Assembly (NCBI RefSeq): GCF_030412785.1
Contig: NZ_CP125295.1
Coordinates: 3,224,001 to 3,288,000, forward strand
Direction: 5' to 3'
DNA: 64,000 bases
DNA from: Paraburkholderia sabiae
GTDB taxonomy: Bacteria > Pseudomonadota > Gammaproteobacteria > Burkholderiales > Burkholderiaceae
Made by a program: the position numbers and the translations under genes. The notes under the pieces were generated by a model that worked only from the letters and a program-made list of their open reading frames with translations, was not told the DNA's origin and ran no database searches. Below are positions 1-8,999 of the stretch, one piece after another. Within the stretch, counting starts at the first letter, position 1. Every line of letters begins with the position of its first letter.

Positions 1-40
1 CACAAAGCGGATGCCAGCGACACAAAGCGGATGCCAGCGA
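1..40. repeat. Two tandem copies of a 20-bp unit
   Basis: The window opens with two perfect copies of cacaaagcggatgccagcga. They are followed by two copies of an A/C-rich 12-mer (aaaacccaaaaa) at about 42-66. No gene is recognised between here and the chemoreceptor start at 223. The stretch may be the tail of a longer array cut by the window edge. Confidence 0.8.
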
Positions 41-222
41 AAACCCAAAAATCAAAACCCAAAAAGGCAGAGCCGCGCCACAAGCCAAACCCTCATACAA
101 ATAAATGAAAGGGTCAGTTAGGGGTTTCCCCGCCTTATGCGCAAACGGTAGCGCGCCGTAAACGCACTTGGCAGTGCCACAAGCACCGCTGCAACAAAAC
201 CCGCTGAAAGCAAATCCAAACC

Positions 223-1764
223 ATGACACTGAACAAAAAACTCGCCTCGATGATCGCGATCCTCTGGATCGGCCTCGTCCTCATCGGTGCGTTCGGCGCG
301 TGGCAAAGCCGCTCGTCGATGATCGCCGACCGCCGCGATCAGCTGACCACACTCGTCGAGCAGGCCCATTCGATCGCCAACCGCTACTACACGCTGTCGC
401 AAGAACACGTGATGAGCGAAGCCGATGCCAAAAAGCAGGCGCTCGACACGATCGCCGCAATCCGCTACGGCACTGACGGCTATTTCTCCGTCAACGACTC
501 GCAGCCAGTCATGCTGATGCATCCGTTCAAACAGGCGCTCGTCGGCAAGAACCTGTCCGGCTTCACGGACCCGGCGGGCAATCATCTGTTCGTCGATATC
601 GTCAATGCCGCAGCTCAAGGCAAAGGCGGCTTCGTCGATTACCTGTGGTCGAAGCCGGGCAGCGACACGCCCGTTCCCAAGACCAGCTACGCAATGCGCT
701 TCGCGCCGTGGGACTGGGTGCTCGTCACGGGCATGTACATGGACGACGTGCAGAAAGCGTTCTACACCCATCTGCTGAGCTGGCTCGCGATCACCTTCGT
801 GCTCGGCGCCATCGCGACCGTCGTGATGGTGCTCGTGTTGCGCAGCATAAAGAGCACGCTCGGTGGCGATCTGGAAGTGGCCGTCGAAGCGACGCAACGC
901 ATTGCGCGCGGCGATCTCGCAACGCCCGTGCCGCTCGCGAACAACGACCGCGGCAGTCTGCTGCACGCGCTGCACACAATGCAGAAGGGTCTCGTCGAAA
1001 CCGTGTCGCGCGTGCGCACCGGCACCGAGAACATCAACGTCGGCGCGAGCGAAATCGCCGCAGGCAACACGGATCTCTCGCAGCGCACGGAAGAACAGGC
1101 GGCCGCACTCGTGCAAACGGCGTCGAGCATGGACGAGATGACGTCGAACGTGAAGCAGAACGCCGATAGCGCGGCGACGGCAGCCGGCCTCGCCAGCGAA
1201 GCCGCCGATATCGCGAAGCGCGGCAGCCGCGTCGTCGACGACGTGGTCCGCACGATGGGCGACATCACGAATAGTTCGAAGCAGATCGGCGACATCATCG
1301 GCGTGATCGACGGCATCGCGTTCCAGACCAACATCCTCGCGCTCAACGCGGCCGTCGAAGCGGCCCGCGCGGGCGAACAGGGCCGCGGCTTCGCGGTCGT
1401 CGCGGCGGAAGTGCGCAGCCTCGCGCAACGCTCGGCGACGGCGGCCAAAGAGATCAAGGCGCTGATCGAAACGTCGACGGGCAGCGTCGAGGAAGGCGCA
1501 TCGCTCGTCGCGAACGCGGGCTCGACGATGGGCGAGATCGTCGCGTCGGTGCGCCGCGTGAACGAGATTCTCGAGGAAATCAGCCATGCATCGCGCGAAC
1601 AGAGCGCGGGCATCGAGCAGGTGAACCGCGCTGTCGGCGAGATGGATCAGGTGACCCAGCAGAACGCCGCGCTCGTCGAACAGGCCGCCGCCGCCGCGCA
1701 TTCGCTGAAGGATCAGGTCGGCGTGTTGCGCGAAGCGATTTCGAGCTTCTCGCTGCCCGCCTGA
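223..1764 (+). CDS. Methyl-accepting chemotaxis protein, Cache-type sensor
   Basis: An inner-membrane chemoreceptor of 513 residues. It has an N-terminal membrane segment (about 9-28), a periplasmic region of about 150 residues resembling a single Cache domain (YFSVND, then [18 protein letters not shown]), and a second membrane segment (about 188-208). A HAMP linker and a cytoplasmic signalling domain follow. The hairpin tip shows the conserved [20 protein letters not shown] stretch near residues 364-383. Methyl-accepting proteins of this family relay ligand binding to CheA/CheW. The C-terminus has no CheR-tethering pentapeptide. The gene stands alone and is followed by two hairpin terminators. 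The ligand cannot be told from sequence; single-Cache receptors often bind small organic acids. Confidence 0.93.
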   Translation: MTLNKKLASMIAILWIGLVLIGAFGAWQSRSSMIADRRDQLTTLVEQAHSIANRYYTLSQEHVMSEADAKKQALDTIAAIRYGTDGYFSVNDSQPVMLMHPFKQALVGKNLSGFTDPAGNHLFVDIVNAAAQGKGGFVDYLWSKPGSDTPVPKTSYAMRFAPWDWVLVTGMYMDDVQKAFYTHLLSWLAITFVLGAIATVVMVLVLRSIKSTLGGDLEVAVEATQRIARGDLATPVPLANNDRGSLLHALHTMQKGLVETVSRVRTGTENINVGASEIAAGNTDLSQRTEEQAAALVQTASSMDEMTSNVKQNADSAATAAGLASEAADIAKRGSRVVDDVVRTMGDITNSSKQIGDIIGVIDGIAFQTNILALNAAVEAARAGEQGRGFAVVAAEVRSLAQRSATAAKEIKALIETSTGSVEEGASLVANAGSTMGEIVASVRRVNEILEEISHASREQSAGIEQVNRAVGEMDQVTQQNAALVEQAAAAAHSLKDQVGVLREAISSFSLPA

Positions 1765-1800
1765 TCGGGCTGTGCTCTCACCGCAATAACCGAAAAAGAA

Positions 1801-1825
1801 GGCGCCCCACAGAGGGCGCCTCTTC
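1801..1825. terminator. Hairpin downstream of the chemoreceptor
   Basis: The 7-bp stem ggcgccc/gggcgcc (1801-1807 with 1814-1820) has an A-rich 5' flank (gaaaaagaa) and a short pyrimidine tail. It is the first of two terminator-like hairpins after the chemoreceptor. Confidence 0.6.
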
Positions 1826-1857
1826 AACACGCCGCGTCGGAGACGACGCATAGGTTG

Positions 1858-1884
1858 AACGGGCGACCACGCGCCCGTTTTCAA
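1858..1884 (+). terminator. Second terminator after the chemoreceptor
   Basis: The 8-bp stem aacgggcg/cgcccgtt (1858-1865 with 1872-1879) is followed by a short T-rich run. It probably ends the chemoreceptor transcript before the penicillin-binding protein gene at 2033. Confidence 0.55.
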
Positions 1885-2032
1885 AACCGCCCCGCTTTCG
1901 CCGCGTAGACGCCTCTCCGGCGTCGCCCCGCACGCAAAAACCTTCCGCGAAGCTCGCGTCGAGATTACGTTCTTATTACAATCCGTCTACACTCACTGTG
2001 GACCGGTTGTCAGAACGGCCGGCTTCGCCCTC

Positions 2033-3781
2033 ATGCTCCGCAAGAAAAACCACGATCCGTACGCGCCCGTCGCGAAGAATCCCGTCCTCGTCGCGCGCCT
2101 GCCGATGTGGCGTTCGAAGCTGATCGTGATCCTCGTGTTCGCGGCGTTCGCTTCGCTGGTCGGCCGCGCGTTCTGGGTGCAGGTCGTCAATCAGGACTTC
2201 TACGTCGAACAGGGGCAAAAGCGCTACCAGCGCACCATCGAACTCGACGCGACGCGCGGGCGCATCGTCGACCGTCATGGCGCGATGCTCGCCGTGAGTC
2301 TCGCGACGTACGAAATCTGGGCGTCGCCGAAACTGCTCGACGAAGCCGCCTATCCGCCGCTCGCGAAGCTGCTCGACATGCCGCTCGCCGACTTCAGGCA
2401 TCGTGTTTCGGGCGACAAGAGCTTCGTGCTGCTCAAGCGCCAGGTCGACGCGGACACGGCCGCGCATATCGACAAGCTCAATCTCGCGGGCATCACGCGC
2501 ATCGCGGATTCGAAGCGCTTTTATCCCGAGGGTGAATCGGCGGCGCACGTGGTCGGCTTCACCGATATCGAGGACAACGGTCAGGAAGGCATCGAGCTGG
2601 CCGCGAATGAAATGCTGTCCGGCGAACCCGGCGAGCGTGAAGTGATCCGTGATCGCCTAGGCCGCGTGGTGTCGGACACGCGCCCGCTCACGCCCGCGCA
2701 AAACGGTGCGACCGTTCATCTGACGATCGACCGCCGCATCCAGCAACTCGCCTATGCGCAGCTGAAGGCGGCCGTCGCGAAGCACAGCGCGCAAGCGGGC
2801 AGCGTCGTCGTGCTCGATGCGCACAACGGCGAGATTCTCGCGCTCGCGAACTATCCGAGCTTCGATCCGAACGACCGCTCGCGGCTCACCGGTCGGCAAC
2901 TGCGCAACCGCGCCGTCGTCGATACATTCGAGCCGGGTTCGACGATCAAGCCGCTCGTGGTCGCGCTGTCGCTCGATCGCGGGCTCGTGCGGCCCGGCAC
3001 GATGATCGACACGGCGCCCGGCTGGTACAAGATCGGCCCCGCCGTGATCCACGACACGTCGAACCACGGACGCATGACGATCGCCGAAGCCTTGCAGAAG
3101 TCGAGCAACATCGCACTCGCCAAGCTCGCGCTGAACCTGCCCGCCGAAACCATCTGGAACAAGTACCAGGAATACGGACTGGGGCGCGCGCCGGAGCTGA
3201 CGTTCCCGGGTGTCGCCGCGGGCCGCGTGCGTCCGTTCGCGCGCTGGCGTCCCATCGAGCAGGCGACGATGGCATATGGCTACGGCCTGTCAGCATCGCT
3301 GTTGCAGATCGCGCAGGTGTACACGGCCTACGCGGGCGACGGCACGCTGCATCCCGCTTCGTTGCTGATCGACCCGACGCGCGCATCGTCCGAGGGCCAG
3401 CGCGTCACGACGCCCGCGACGGCGGCCGCAATCCGCTCGATGCTCGAAATGGCGACCAGCGAAGGCGGCACGGGACGCGCGGCGAATATCGACGGTTATC
3501 GGATCGGCGGCAAGACGGGGACGGCGCGCAAACAGGTCGGCGCGTCGTACGCGAAGGGGCGCTACCGGTCGCTGTTCGTCGGCATGGCGCCGATGAGCAA
3601 TCCGCGGCTCGTTGTCGCCGTGATGATCGACGATCCCGCAGGTCGCGCGTTTTATGGCGGCACGGTCGCAGGGCCGGTGTTCAGCGCAGTCACAGGCGGT
3701 TCGCTGCAACTGCTCGGCGTGCCGCCCGATGCGCCGGTGAAAGCGCCTGCTTCGGAAGTGACGCATGCGCCCGATGTCTAA
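2033..3781 (+). CDS. Penicillin-binding protein, FtsI/PBP2-class transpeptidase
   Basis: A 582-residue class B penicillin-binding protein that would cross-link peptidoglycan in the periplasm. A short cytoplasmic tail and one membrane anchor (about residues 30-52) precede the dimerisation region. The transpeptidase domain carries the three active-site motifs: STIK near residue 303 with the acylated serine, SSN near 361, and KTGT near 494. Size and organisation match FtsI. However, none of the neighbours is a division or cell-wall gene, so this is probably an additional FtsI paralogue rather than the division-cluster copy. Its specific role (division, elongation or a special condition) cannot be decided from this window. 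Confidence 0.92.
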   Translation: MLRKKNHDPYAPVAKNPVLVARLPMWRSKLIVILVFAAFASLVGRAFWVQVVNQDFYVEQGQKRYQRTIELDATRGRIVDRHGAMLAVSLATYEIWASPKLLDEAAYPPLAKLLDMPLADFRHRVSGDKSFVLLKRQVDADTAAHIDKLNLAGITRIADSKRFYPEGESAAHVVGFTDIEDNGQEGIELAANEMLSGEPGEREVIRDRLGRVVSDTRPLTPAQNGATVHLTIDRRIQQLAYAQLKAAVAKHSAQAGSVVVLDAHNGEILALANYPSFDPNDRSRLTGRQLRNRAVVDTFEPGSTIKPLVVALSLDRGLVRPGTMIDTAPGWYKIGPAVIHDTSNHGRMTIAEALQKSSNIALAKLALNLPAETIWNKYQEYGLGRAPELTFPGVAAGRVRPFARWRPIEQATMAYGYGLSASLLQIAQVYTAYAGDGTLHPASLLIDPTRASSEGQRVTTPATAAAIRSMLEMATSEGGTGRAANIDGYRIGGKTGTARKQVGASYAKGRYRSLFVGMAPMSNPRLVVAVMIDDPAGRAFYGGTVAGPVFSAVTGGSLQLLGVPPDAPVKAPASEVTHAPDV

Positions 3782-3805
3782 TGCGTCGCGCGCGGCGCTG
3801 GGTGC

Positions 3806-5419
3806 CTAGACGCCGCTTTTAGCGAGTGCCCGCAGGTCGCGCGACACGTCGTCCATCACCGGCTGCCATTCGCCGAACTGCTGCTGCCGGTACAGCGTGG
3901 CCGTCGGATACCACGGGCTGTCGCGCCGGTCCGTCATCCACGTCCAGTACGGATTCACGTCGAGCAGCACCCACGTGCGCTGACCGAGCGCGCCCGCAAG
4001 GTGCGCCGCCGACGTGCACACCGTGATCACCAGATCGAGTTCGCTGACGAACGCCGCCGTATCGTCGAAGCTATGCCACTCGTGCGTGAAATCGGCGATC
4101 GAAAAACCGGCCGTGCGCGCCGCGTCGATATCGTCCGTTGCGCCCGGCTGCAGCGAATAGAACGCGACGCCGTCGATATCGCGAAACGCCTGCGCATAAC
4201 GCTCCCAGCCGACGCGCCGGAAGCGGTTGCGTCCGTGATTCAGGCTGCCCGTCCACGCGAGCCCGACCTTCAGACGCTTCTCGCCGGCAAGACGCGCCCG
4301 CCATGCCGCACGCGCGTCCGCGTCGGCGCGCAGATACGGCACCGCTTGCGGGATCGATTCGACGCGCGTATCGAGCATCAACGGCGCGCTCACGAGCGGT
4401 AATTCGAAATCGAACGCAGGCAATGCTTCGATATCGCGCGTGACGGAATAGGCGTCGACGTGTTCGCCGAAACTGCGCGGCAGCAGCGCCCCCATCTGCG
4501 CAAACGAATTCCACACGATCCGCCCGCCTTCGCGATGCACGCGCTGCGCGAGAAGCGGAATGAAGCGGCAAAACTGCAGCACGTCGCCCATGCCCTGTTC
4601 GCCCCAGACCAGCAAGGTCTTGCCCGCGAGCGATTCGCCGCGCCATTGCGGCCTGTCGAACGGCGGACGCCCTTCCGTCAGCATGCTCGCCGGATCATTC
4701 CAGCGTGCTTCGTGCGCGGCCCAGCCCTGCGCGTATTCGCCGCGCAGCAGATGCAGCACGCCGAGCCCCGTGCGCAGCGATGCGTTGTCAGGCGCGAGCG
4801 CACAGGCCTTTGTTGCGTGAATCAGCGCATCGTCCCAGCGCCGCGACTCCTTGAGCGCCTGCGCGAGATTGCCATGCGCGAGCGCACTCTGAGGATCGAT
4901 CTCGACCGCGCGCGCCGCCGCCGCAAGCGATCCATCGAGATCGAAGCACGCGCGCCGCGCGCTCATCAGGTTGAGCCACAGCGCGAAGTCCGACGGGTCC
5001 GCCGCGACGGCCGCTTCGAGCAACCGGCGCTCTTCATCGGGATCGCCGCCCGTGCGGTTCAGCGCGATCGCGAGGTTCTTGCGCAACTGCGGAAACGTGG
5101 GATCGATAGCGAGCGCGCTGCGGTAGGAAGCGATGGCATCGCGATGACGGTTGGCCATCTGCAATGCATAGCCGAGACGCACATTGGCTGCTGCGCTATG
5201 CGGTTCGAGTTGCGCGACCGTTTCGACCAGCGACACCGCTTGCTCGACCTGCTGCTGTTCGAGCAGATCGAGCATCAGCCGGTCGATCGACGCGTTATCC
5301 AGTGGATGCAGATGCGTCGCCGCTTCGAGCCACAGCGAATGCGCGCGCGCATCGCCGCACGCTTGCGCAGCGACGGCCCGGCGAAGAAAGGTCAGTAGCG
5401 GAGCGAAAGTGGGCAGCAT
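3806..5419 (-). CDS. TPR protein with glycosyltransferase-like C-terminal domain
   Basis: A 537-residue protein. The first roughly 230 residues are tetratricopeptide repeats (for example NVRLGYALQMANRHRDAIAS, then further repeats with DP-x-A spacing). The C-terminal half starts near GKTLLVWGEQGMGDVLQFCR and resembles the nucleotide-sugar-dependent GT9-like domain that follows TPRs in many proteobacterial proteins. No signal peptide is visible, so it is probably cytoplasmic. It lies tail to tail with the penicillin-binding protein gene (24-bp gap). Such proteins are often annotated as glycosylation factors, but the acceptor is unknown here. Confidence 0.8.
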   Translation of the reverse strand: MLPTFAPLLTFLRRAVAAQACGDARAHSLWLEAATHLHPLDNASIDRLMLDLLEQQQVEQAVSLVETVAQLEPHSAAANVRLGYALQMANRHRDAIASYRSALAIDPTFPQLRKNLAIALNRTGGDPDEERRLLEAAVAADPSDFALWLNLMSARRACFDLDGSLAAAARAVEIDPQSALAHGNLAQALKESRRWDDALIHATKACALAPDNASLRTGLGVLHLLRGEYAQGWAAHEARWNDPASMLTEGRPPFDRPQWRGESLAGKTLLVWGEQGMGDVLQFCRFIPLLAQRVHREGGRIVWNSFAQMGALLPRSFGEHVDAYSVTRDIEALPAFDFELPLVSAPLMLDTRVESIPQAVPYLRADADARAAWRARLAGEKRLKVGLAWTGSLNHGRNRFRRVGWERYAQAFRDIDGVAFYSLQPGATDDIDAARTAGFSIADFTHEWHSFDDTAAFVSELDLVITVCTSAAHLAGALGQRTWVLLDVNPYWTWMTDRRDSPWYPTATLYRQQQFGEWQPVMDDVSRDLRALAKSGV

Positions 5420-5801
5420 GATGGCGAATCAGGAGTTAGTGGCGCATTGCATCGGCGCACGAATCTCGCACCGTGTTCGCCATTGTGTGGCGAGCGATCC
5501 GGCCCCTCGTAAATTATCGTCAAGTTCTGCGCGTGGCGCGCTCGCGCCCATTTTGCGCGCGACACGCATGCGTGTTGAATTTGCCCCTCGTTTCAAGCGA
5601 TCTGCACCTAAAGTCGCCCGCCGCCACGCCGATATTCCAGCAGAGGCAATTGCCTCGCTCGTTGCTCCAGCGTTCACGTAGTCAGTCTCGCCTTGTGCGT
5701 CGACCTCGCGAGTCCGCTTCACGCACATCACCGATTGACACGCCGGCGCGGTCCGCATGACCGCGCCGCATGAACCGGCGACGCCGGAAAGGAACACTGC
5801 G
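5420..5801. other. Divergent intergenic region, 382 bp
   Basis: Separates the TPR gene (minus strand) from the M30-like protease gene (plus strand). It contains the sigma-28-like promoter listed at 5609-5635. The short reading frames here have no ribosome-binding site and no recognisable product. Confidence 0.6.
5609..5635 (+). promoter_or_regulatory. Sigma-28 (FliA)-like promoter
   Basis: TAAA at 5609-5612, exactly 15 bases, then GCCGATAT at 5628-5635. This matches the flagellar sigma-28 consensus TAAA-N15-GCCGATAA at 11 of 12 defined positions. It points at the protease gene starting at 5802 and would leave a leader of about 155 bases. Confidence 0.5.
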
Positions 5802-7541
5802 ATGGGCAGCCAGCGCACGACATCGATTACGGCACGCGTCACGACCCTGACGCTTGTCTGTGCACTGGCGGCAGCGCTCGCCGCATGCGGGGGCGGAGGC
5901 GGCAGCACGCCCTCCTCGAACGCGGCGAAAAGCACGCCTACCTCGAGCGGCGTGCCCGTCGTCGCCGCCGACGGCAAACTGCACGCTGCCTGCCAGGGCT
6001 GCTCGGCCACAGACGATTCGACCTATGCGGGCAGCGGCGCAGGCATCTGGCAGGCGATCAACGCGAATGCGTCGGCTATCGACGTGCCCGTCAGCATCAA
6101 GGGCCTCTCCGGGCAGAACGTGACGCTCGTTTTCACGAACGAAAGCGCGAGCACGCAAGCCATGTCCTCGATCTCGCTGAGCGCGAACATGTCGGCGTCG
6201 ATCATGCGCGCGCAGTCGCAAGCGGCAGCGACATCCTCGACGACCGGCAGCGAAAGCCCCACGCTCGCCGCGATCCGCGATTTCAACTACCGCGGCTGGA
6301 CCTCGCTCGCGACGGACCCGCAGACCACGGCAACGGCGCGCTATTCCACGAACGGCACGACGGCCAGCGCGCTCTACAGCGTCGCCACCTGGCAGATCGG
6401 CGACACGCGCACGTTCTATTACGTCGACCACTCGCTGCGCACGACGACGCTCGCGCAAACGGCCACCACGTCCGACGGCACCACCGTGAATCTGTGGGTC
6501 GAATCGGGCGAACTCGGCGCGTCGAAGATCTCGCCGCAAATCATCAGTTCGCTGATCACGCAATACGCGCAGGCGGGCGGCATCTACGACATGCTGGTGC
6601 GCGTCGGCGGCAAGCTGTATGGACCGAATAGCCAGTCGAGCCTGATCGACGGCACGCATCAGCCGATCGATCTCGTCGTGATGAACTTCGACAACAACGG
6701 TCAGCCCTATGGCCTGCTCGGCTATTTCTACGGGCTCAACAACTTCAAGAAAGGCGCGGGCGACCTCGCGTACAGCAACGAGTCGATCTCGCTGTATCTC
6801 GACTCCGAAACGCTCTACCTGGGCGGCACGTACGGCATGAACCAGATGCTGACGACGATGGCGCACGAAAGCATGCACATGCAGAACTTCTATCGCCGCC
6901 CGGTGCTGATGGGTTCGCAATACGCGTTCGAGCCGTGGCTCGAAGAAATGACGGCGATGATGATGGAAGACTGGGCGAGCAGCGAGATCGTGCCCGGCTA
7001 CAACGCGATCCGCGACGCACGCTTCGTCACGTACATGACGTATGCGGGCCACGGCAGCTACAACTGCGGCCTGACGACGTGGACGCCATACGGAACCGAT
7101 TGCGAGAGCTATGCGGTGAATGGCTCTTTCGGCGGCTTTCTGAATCGTCAGCTCGGACTGTCGTTCTATCAGTCGCTGCTGAACAACAAGAATCACACGG
7201 CGTCGCTCGATATTCTCAACGAAGTCATCGGTAACGCGCGGGCCAGCGCAACCGTGCCGTCAATGCTGCGCGATTTTGCAGCGGCGGCGAGCGGTCTGAT
7301 TCCGTTGGCGTCGAACGTCACGGGCTTCACGTTTCCGGCGCGCAGCGAGAGCGGCTTCGCGTTGCCCGCCATCGATCCGACTTCGCTCTACAACGGCGCG
7401 ACGCGCTATTTGCCGACCTCCGTGCCGTCGACGCTCGCCGTGCTCGGCACGTTCCCGGTCGTGCGCTCGCATGTCAGCGGCACGTATGGCGAAACGGTGC
7501 ACGTGCCGGTGGGAACGACGCTTTCCGTCGTGGTCGACTGA
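5802..7541 (+). CDS. Secreted M30 (hyicolysin)-like metalloprotease lipoprotein
   Basis: The chosen start (ATG 5802) has a good ribosome-binding site (gaaagga). It gives a lipoprotein signal peptide ending LAAALAAC, followed by a run of glycines; the cysteine would be lipidated and the protein placed on the outer membrane or surface. The central region carries a zinc-protease signature HESMH within TTMAHESMHMQNFYRR, followed by a conserved glutamate region (FEPWLEEMTAMMMED). This is the arrangement of the M30 hyicolysin peptidases. The mature protein is about 555 residues and has a C-terminal beta-rich extension. The substrate is unknown. The sigma-28-like promoter upstream hints at coordination with motility. 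Confidence 0.85.
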   Translation: MGSQRTTSITARVTTLTLVCALAAALAACGGGGGSTPSSNAAKSTPTSSGVPVVAADGKLHAACQGCSATDDSTYAGSGAGIWQAINANASAIDVPVSIKGLSGQNVTLVFTNESASTQAMSSISLSANMSASIMRAQSQAAATSSTTGSESPTLAAIRDFNYRGWTSLATDPQTTATARYSTNGTTASALYSVATWQIGDTRTFYYVDHSLRTTTLAQTATTSDGTTVNLWVESGELGASKISPQIISSLITQYAQAGGIYDMLVRVGGKLYGPNSQSSLIDGTHQPIDLVVMNFDNNGQPYGLLGYFYGLNNFKKGAGDLAYSNESISLYLDSETLYLGGTYGMNQMLTTMAHESMHMQNFYRRPVLMGSQYAFEPWLEEMTAMMMEDWASSEIVPGYNAIRDARFVTYMTYAGHGSYNCGLTTWTPYGTDCESYAVNGSFGGFLNRQLGLSFYQSLLNNKNHTASLDILNEVIGNARASATVPSMLRDFAAAASGLIPLASNVTGFTFPARSESGFALPAIDPTSLYNGATRYLPTSVPSTLAVLGTFPVVRSHVSGTYGETVHVPVGTTLSVVVD

Positions 7542-7579
7542 TGTGTGTCGCGCAAGTGTGATTCAATGAATCGAACTCT

Positions 7580-7924
7580 TTGCCAAAGCTACCCGTGACC
7601 TTCAAACGAAACCTCGCGCTGGCCGCACTCGCGCTGATGCACGCGGCCTGCGCCGCGACGCTGCACAGCGGCGAATCCGTCGATCTGTCGGGGCGGTTCG
7701 CGCTACGCGGCAACGAGCCGTTCATCGTTCCCGTCGTCTACGATGCGCGCGGCGTGTTCGAACTCCAGGGCGTGACGCGCGAGCAGGCGCTGTCGCTGCA
7801 AAACCAGCAGGTGAACGTGCATGGCACGGTTACGCGGGCGGAGATGAACGGTGCGCAGTTGCCTGCCGTGCATGTGGAATCGCTGAAAACGATCGCGCCC
7901 GTCAAGGCAGCGCCCACGCAATGA
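7580..7924 (+). CDS. Small exported protein, possible lipoprotein
   Basis: Up to 114 residues from TTG 7580; GTG 7595 (VTFKRNLALAAL) is an equally plausible start. The N-terminus is a clear signal peptide ending LALMHAACAA, which could be cut as a lipobox before Cys or as an ordinary AXA site. The mature part (about 80 residues) is predicted beta-rich, with no recognised domain (LHSGESVDLSGRFALRG). It lies 38 bp after the protease gene on the same strand and may be co-transcribed. No function is assigned. Confidence 0.65.
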   Translation: MPKLPVTFKRNLALAALALMHAACAATLHSGESVDLSGRFALRGNEPFIVPVVYDARGVFELQGVTREQALSLQNQQVNVHGTVTRAEMNGAQLPAVHVESLKTIAPVKAAPTQ

Positions 7925-8005
7925 CGTTGGCCCAGTGACGTTGGCCCTTAAGTCTCTTAAGTCTCGTTTAATTCTTTGCTGTAACCATGCGACTCGACAT
8001 CCCCT

Positions 8006-8155
8006 GTCGACCAGAGTTGGCGCTTTAGCGCCTTACTCTGGTCCCATGCAAAGCTGTCGACCAGAGTTGGCGCTTTAGCGCCTTACTCTGGTCCCATGCA
8101 AAGCTGTCGACCAGAGTTGGCGCTTTAGCGCCTCACTCTGGTCTCATGCAAAGCT
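8006..8155. repeat. Three tandem 50-bp units, each a hairpin
   Basis: The units start at 8006, 8056 and 8106 and differ by at most a few bases. Each contains an imperfect palindrome: outer arms CCAGAGT/ACTCTGG and inner arms GGCGC/GCGCC around a TTTA loop. The third copy runs directly into the terminator at 8161. The structure is like a REP-type extragenic palindrome amplified in tandem. There are no spacers of unrelated sequence, so it is not a CRISPR array. Confidence 0.9.
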
Positions 8156-8160
8156 GTTGA

Positions 8161-8189
8161 GCCGCCTGAACATCGGCGGCATTTTTTTA
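8161..8189 (+). terminator. Rho-independent terminator
   Basis: The stem gccgcc/ggcggc (8161-8166 with 8175-8180) is followed by a run of seven T. It ends transcription coming from the 7580 gene side, beyond the triple repeat. Confidence 0.8.
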
Positions 8190-8251
8190 TCCGCCGCGGG
8201 ATGAATCGTTTTCACCGTTGCATCGCTCGCTTGCAGTAAAGGAGACACACG

Positions 8252-8503
8252 ATGGTCGAAGACACGGTGTTGGACCACCTGCGCGCACTGCACGGCGCGC
8301 AAACACTCGCCATTCACAGCTGCACCGTTTCACCGCCGATACAGCATCCGTGGGGACGCTCGTACCGGCTCGTCGAATGGACCTTCAGACACGACGTTGA
8401 ATCCTTCCGGCGCGTCGTGCCTGCCGAGAGCACGCCTCGTCAAATTGCCGAGGCCGTGATGTCGCACGTGCCGGGGCGGCGCTTCTGCCAGCCTGGCGGA
8501 TAG
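8252..8503 (+). CDS. Small conserved-type hypothetical protein
   Basis: 83 residues with a near-ideal ribosome-binding site (aaaggag, 7 bases before ATG). The protein is soluble, with no membrane segment or signal peptide (MVEDTVLDHLRALHGAQ). It may be a single small domain; I recognise no family. It converges with the 8818 gene. Confidence 0.65.
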   Translation: MVEDTVLDHLRALHGAQTLAIHSCTVSPPIQHPWGRSYRLVEWTFRHDVESFRRVVPAESTPRQIAEAVMSHVPGRRFCQPGG

Positions 8504-8575
8504 ACTGCGCGCCGCACAGCGCAAGCCGTTCGATACGCGCGCCGCGGGCGCTGGATGCCTGGTTGCCGTTCTTCA

Positions 8576-8818
8576 TCACGCATTCCTCCACGCAGACATC
8601 GCCGGCCGCACTTCGGCGGGCGGAAACACATTCCATGATCCGTCGTCGTGACGGAAGAAGAAGATCGACAGCAGCCCGTTGGGATGCGCCGCCTCCACGC
8701 ACACGCAGCGCCGATGCATCTGCGTACGGCAGAAGCGCACCACGCGCGCGGGCATCGCCGGTGTCGGCGCGAGCCATTTGTCGACAGCCCAGTGCAGGGT
8801 TTTTCCGGTCGGGCTCAT
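8576..8818 (-). CDS. Small hypothetical protein
   Basis: 80 residues. I chose ATG 8818 over an upstream in-frame start because it has a strong ribosome-binding site (aaggag, 6 bases before ATG). The sequence is compact and basic, with three cysteines (FCRTQMHRRCVCVEA) and an aromatic stretch (LLSIFFFRHDDGSWNVFPP). No known domain is recognised. Its upstream region contains the 15-bp repeat array at 8895-8999. Confidence 0.65.
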   Translation of the reverse strand: MSPTGKTLHWAVDKWLAPTPAMPARVVRFCRTQMHRRCVCVEAAHPNGLLSIFFFRHDDGSWNVFPPAEVRPAMSAWRNA

Positions 8819-8894
8819 GGTGATCTCCTTCGCGTTCCTGATTGCATTTACGGCATTCGACGCTTCGAACTTCAATCGTCAGTATTCAAATCTG

Positions 8895-8999
8895 CTGCTC
8901 ATGCTGCCGCTGCTCATGCTGCCGCTGCTCATGCTGCCGCTGCTCATGCTGCCGCTGCTCATGCTGCCGCTGCTCATGCTGCCGCTGCTCATGCTGCGC
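8895..8999. repeat. Seven tandem copies of a 15-bp unit
   Basis: The unit ctgctcatgctgccg is repeated seven times with almost no variation (the last copy ends gcgc). The array lies upstream of the 8818 gene on the minus strand and overlaps the last bases of the LRAT-family gene, whose TGA stop (8989-8991) is supplied by the final unit. A 15-bp unit keeps any reading frame, so copy-number change would alter spacing but not frame. Confidence 0.92.

Larger units (their letters stand above)
7925..8251. other. Repeat-bearing intergenic region, 327 bp
   Basis: Contains short direct repeats (tgacgttggccc twice, then ttaagtctc twice), the 50-bp triple repeat and a terminator, both listed separately. 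No gene is seen. Confidence 0.6.

Noticed and set aside
118..1884. 588-residue minus-strand frame over the chemoreceptor
   Set aside because: Arg/Asp/His-rich composition typical of a shadow frame in GC-rich DNA; the plus strand has a complete chemoreceptor.
8006..8155. Possible CRISPR array
   Set aside because: The 50-bp units are contiguous and have no variable spacers, and no cas genes are near.
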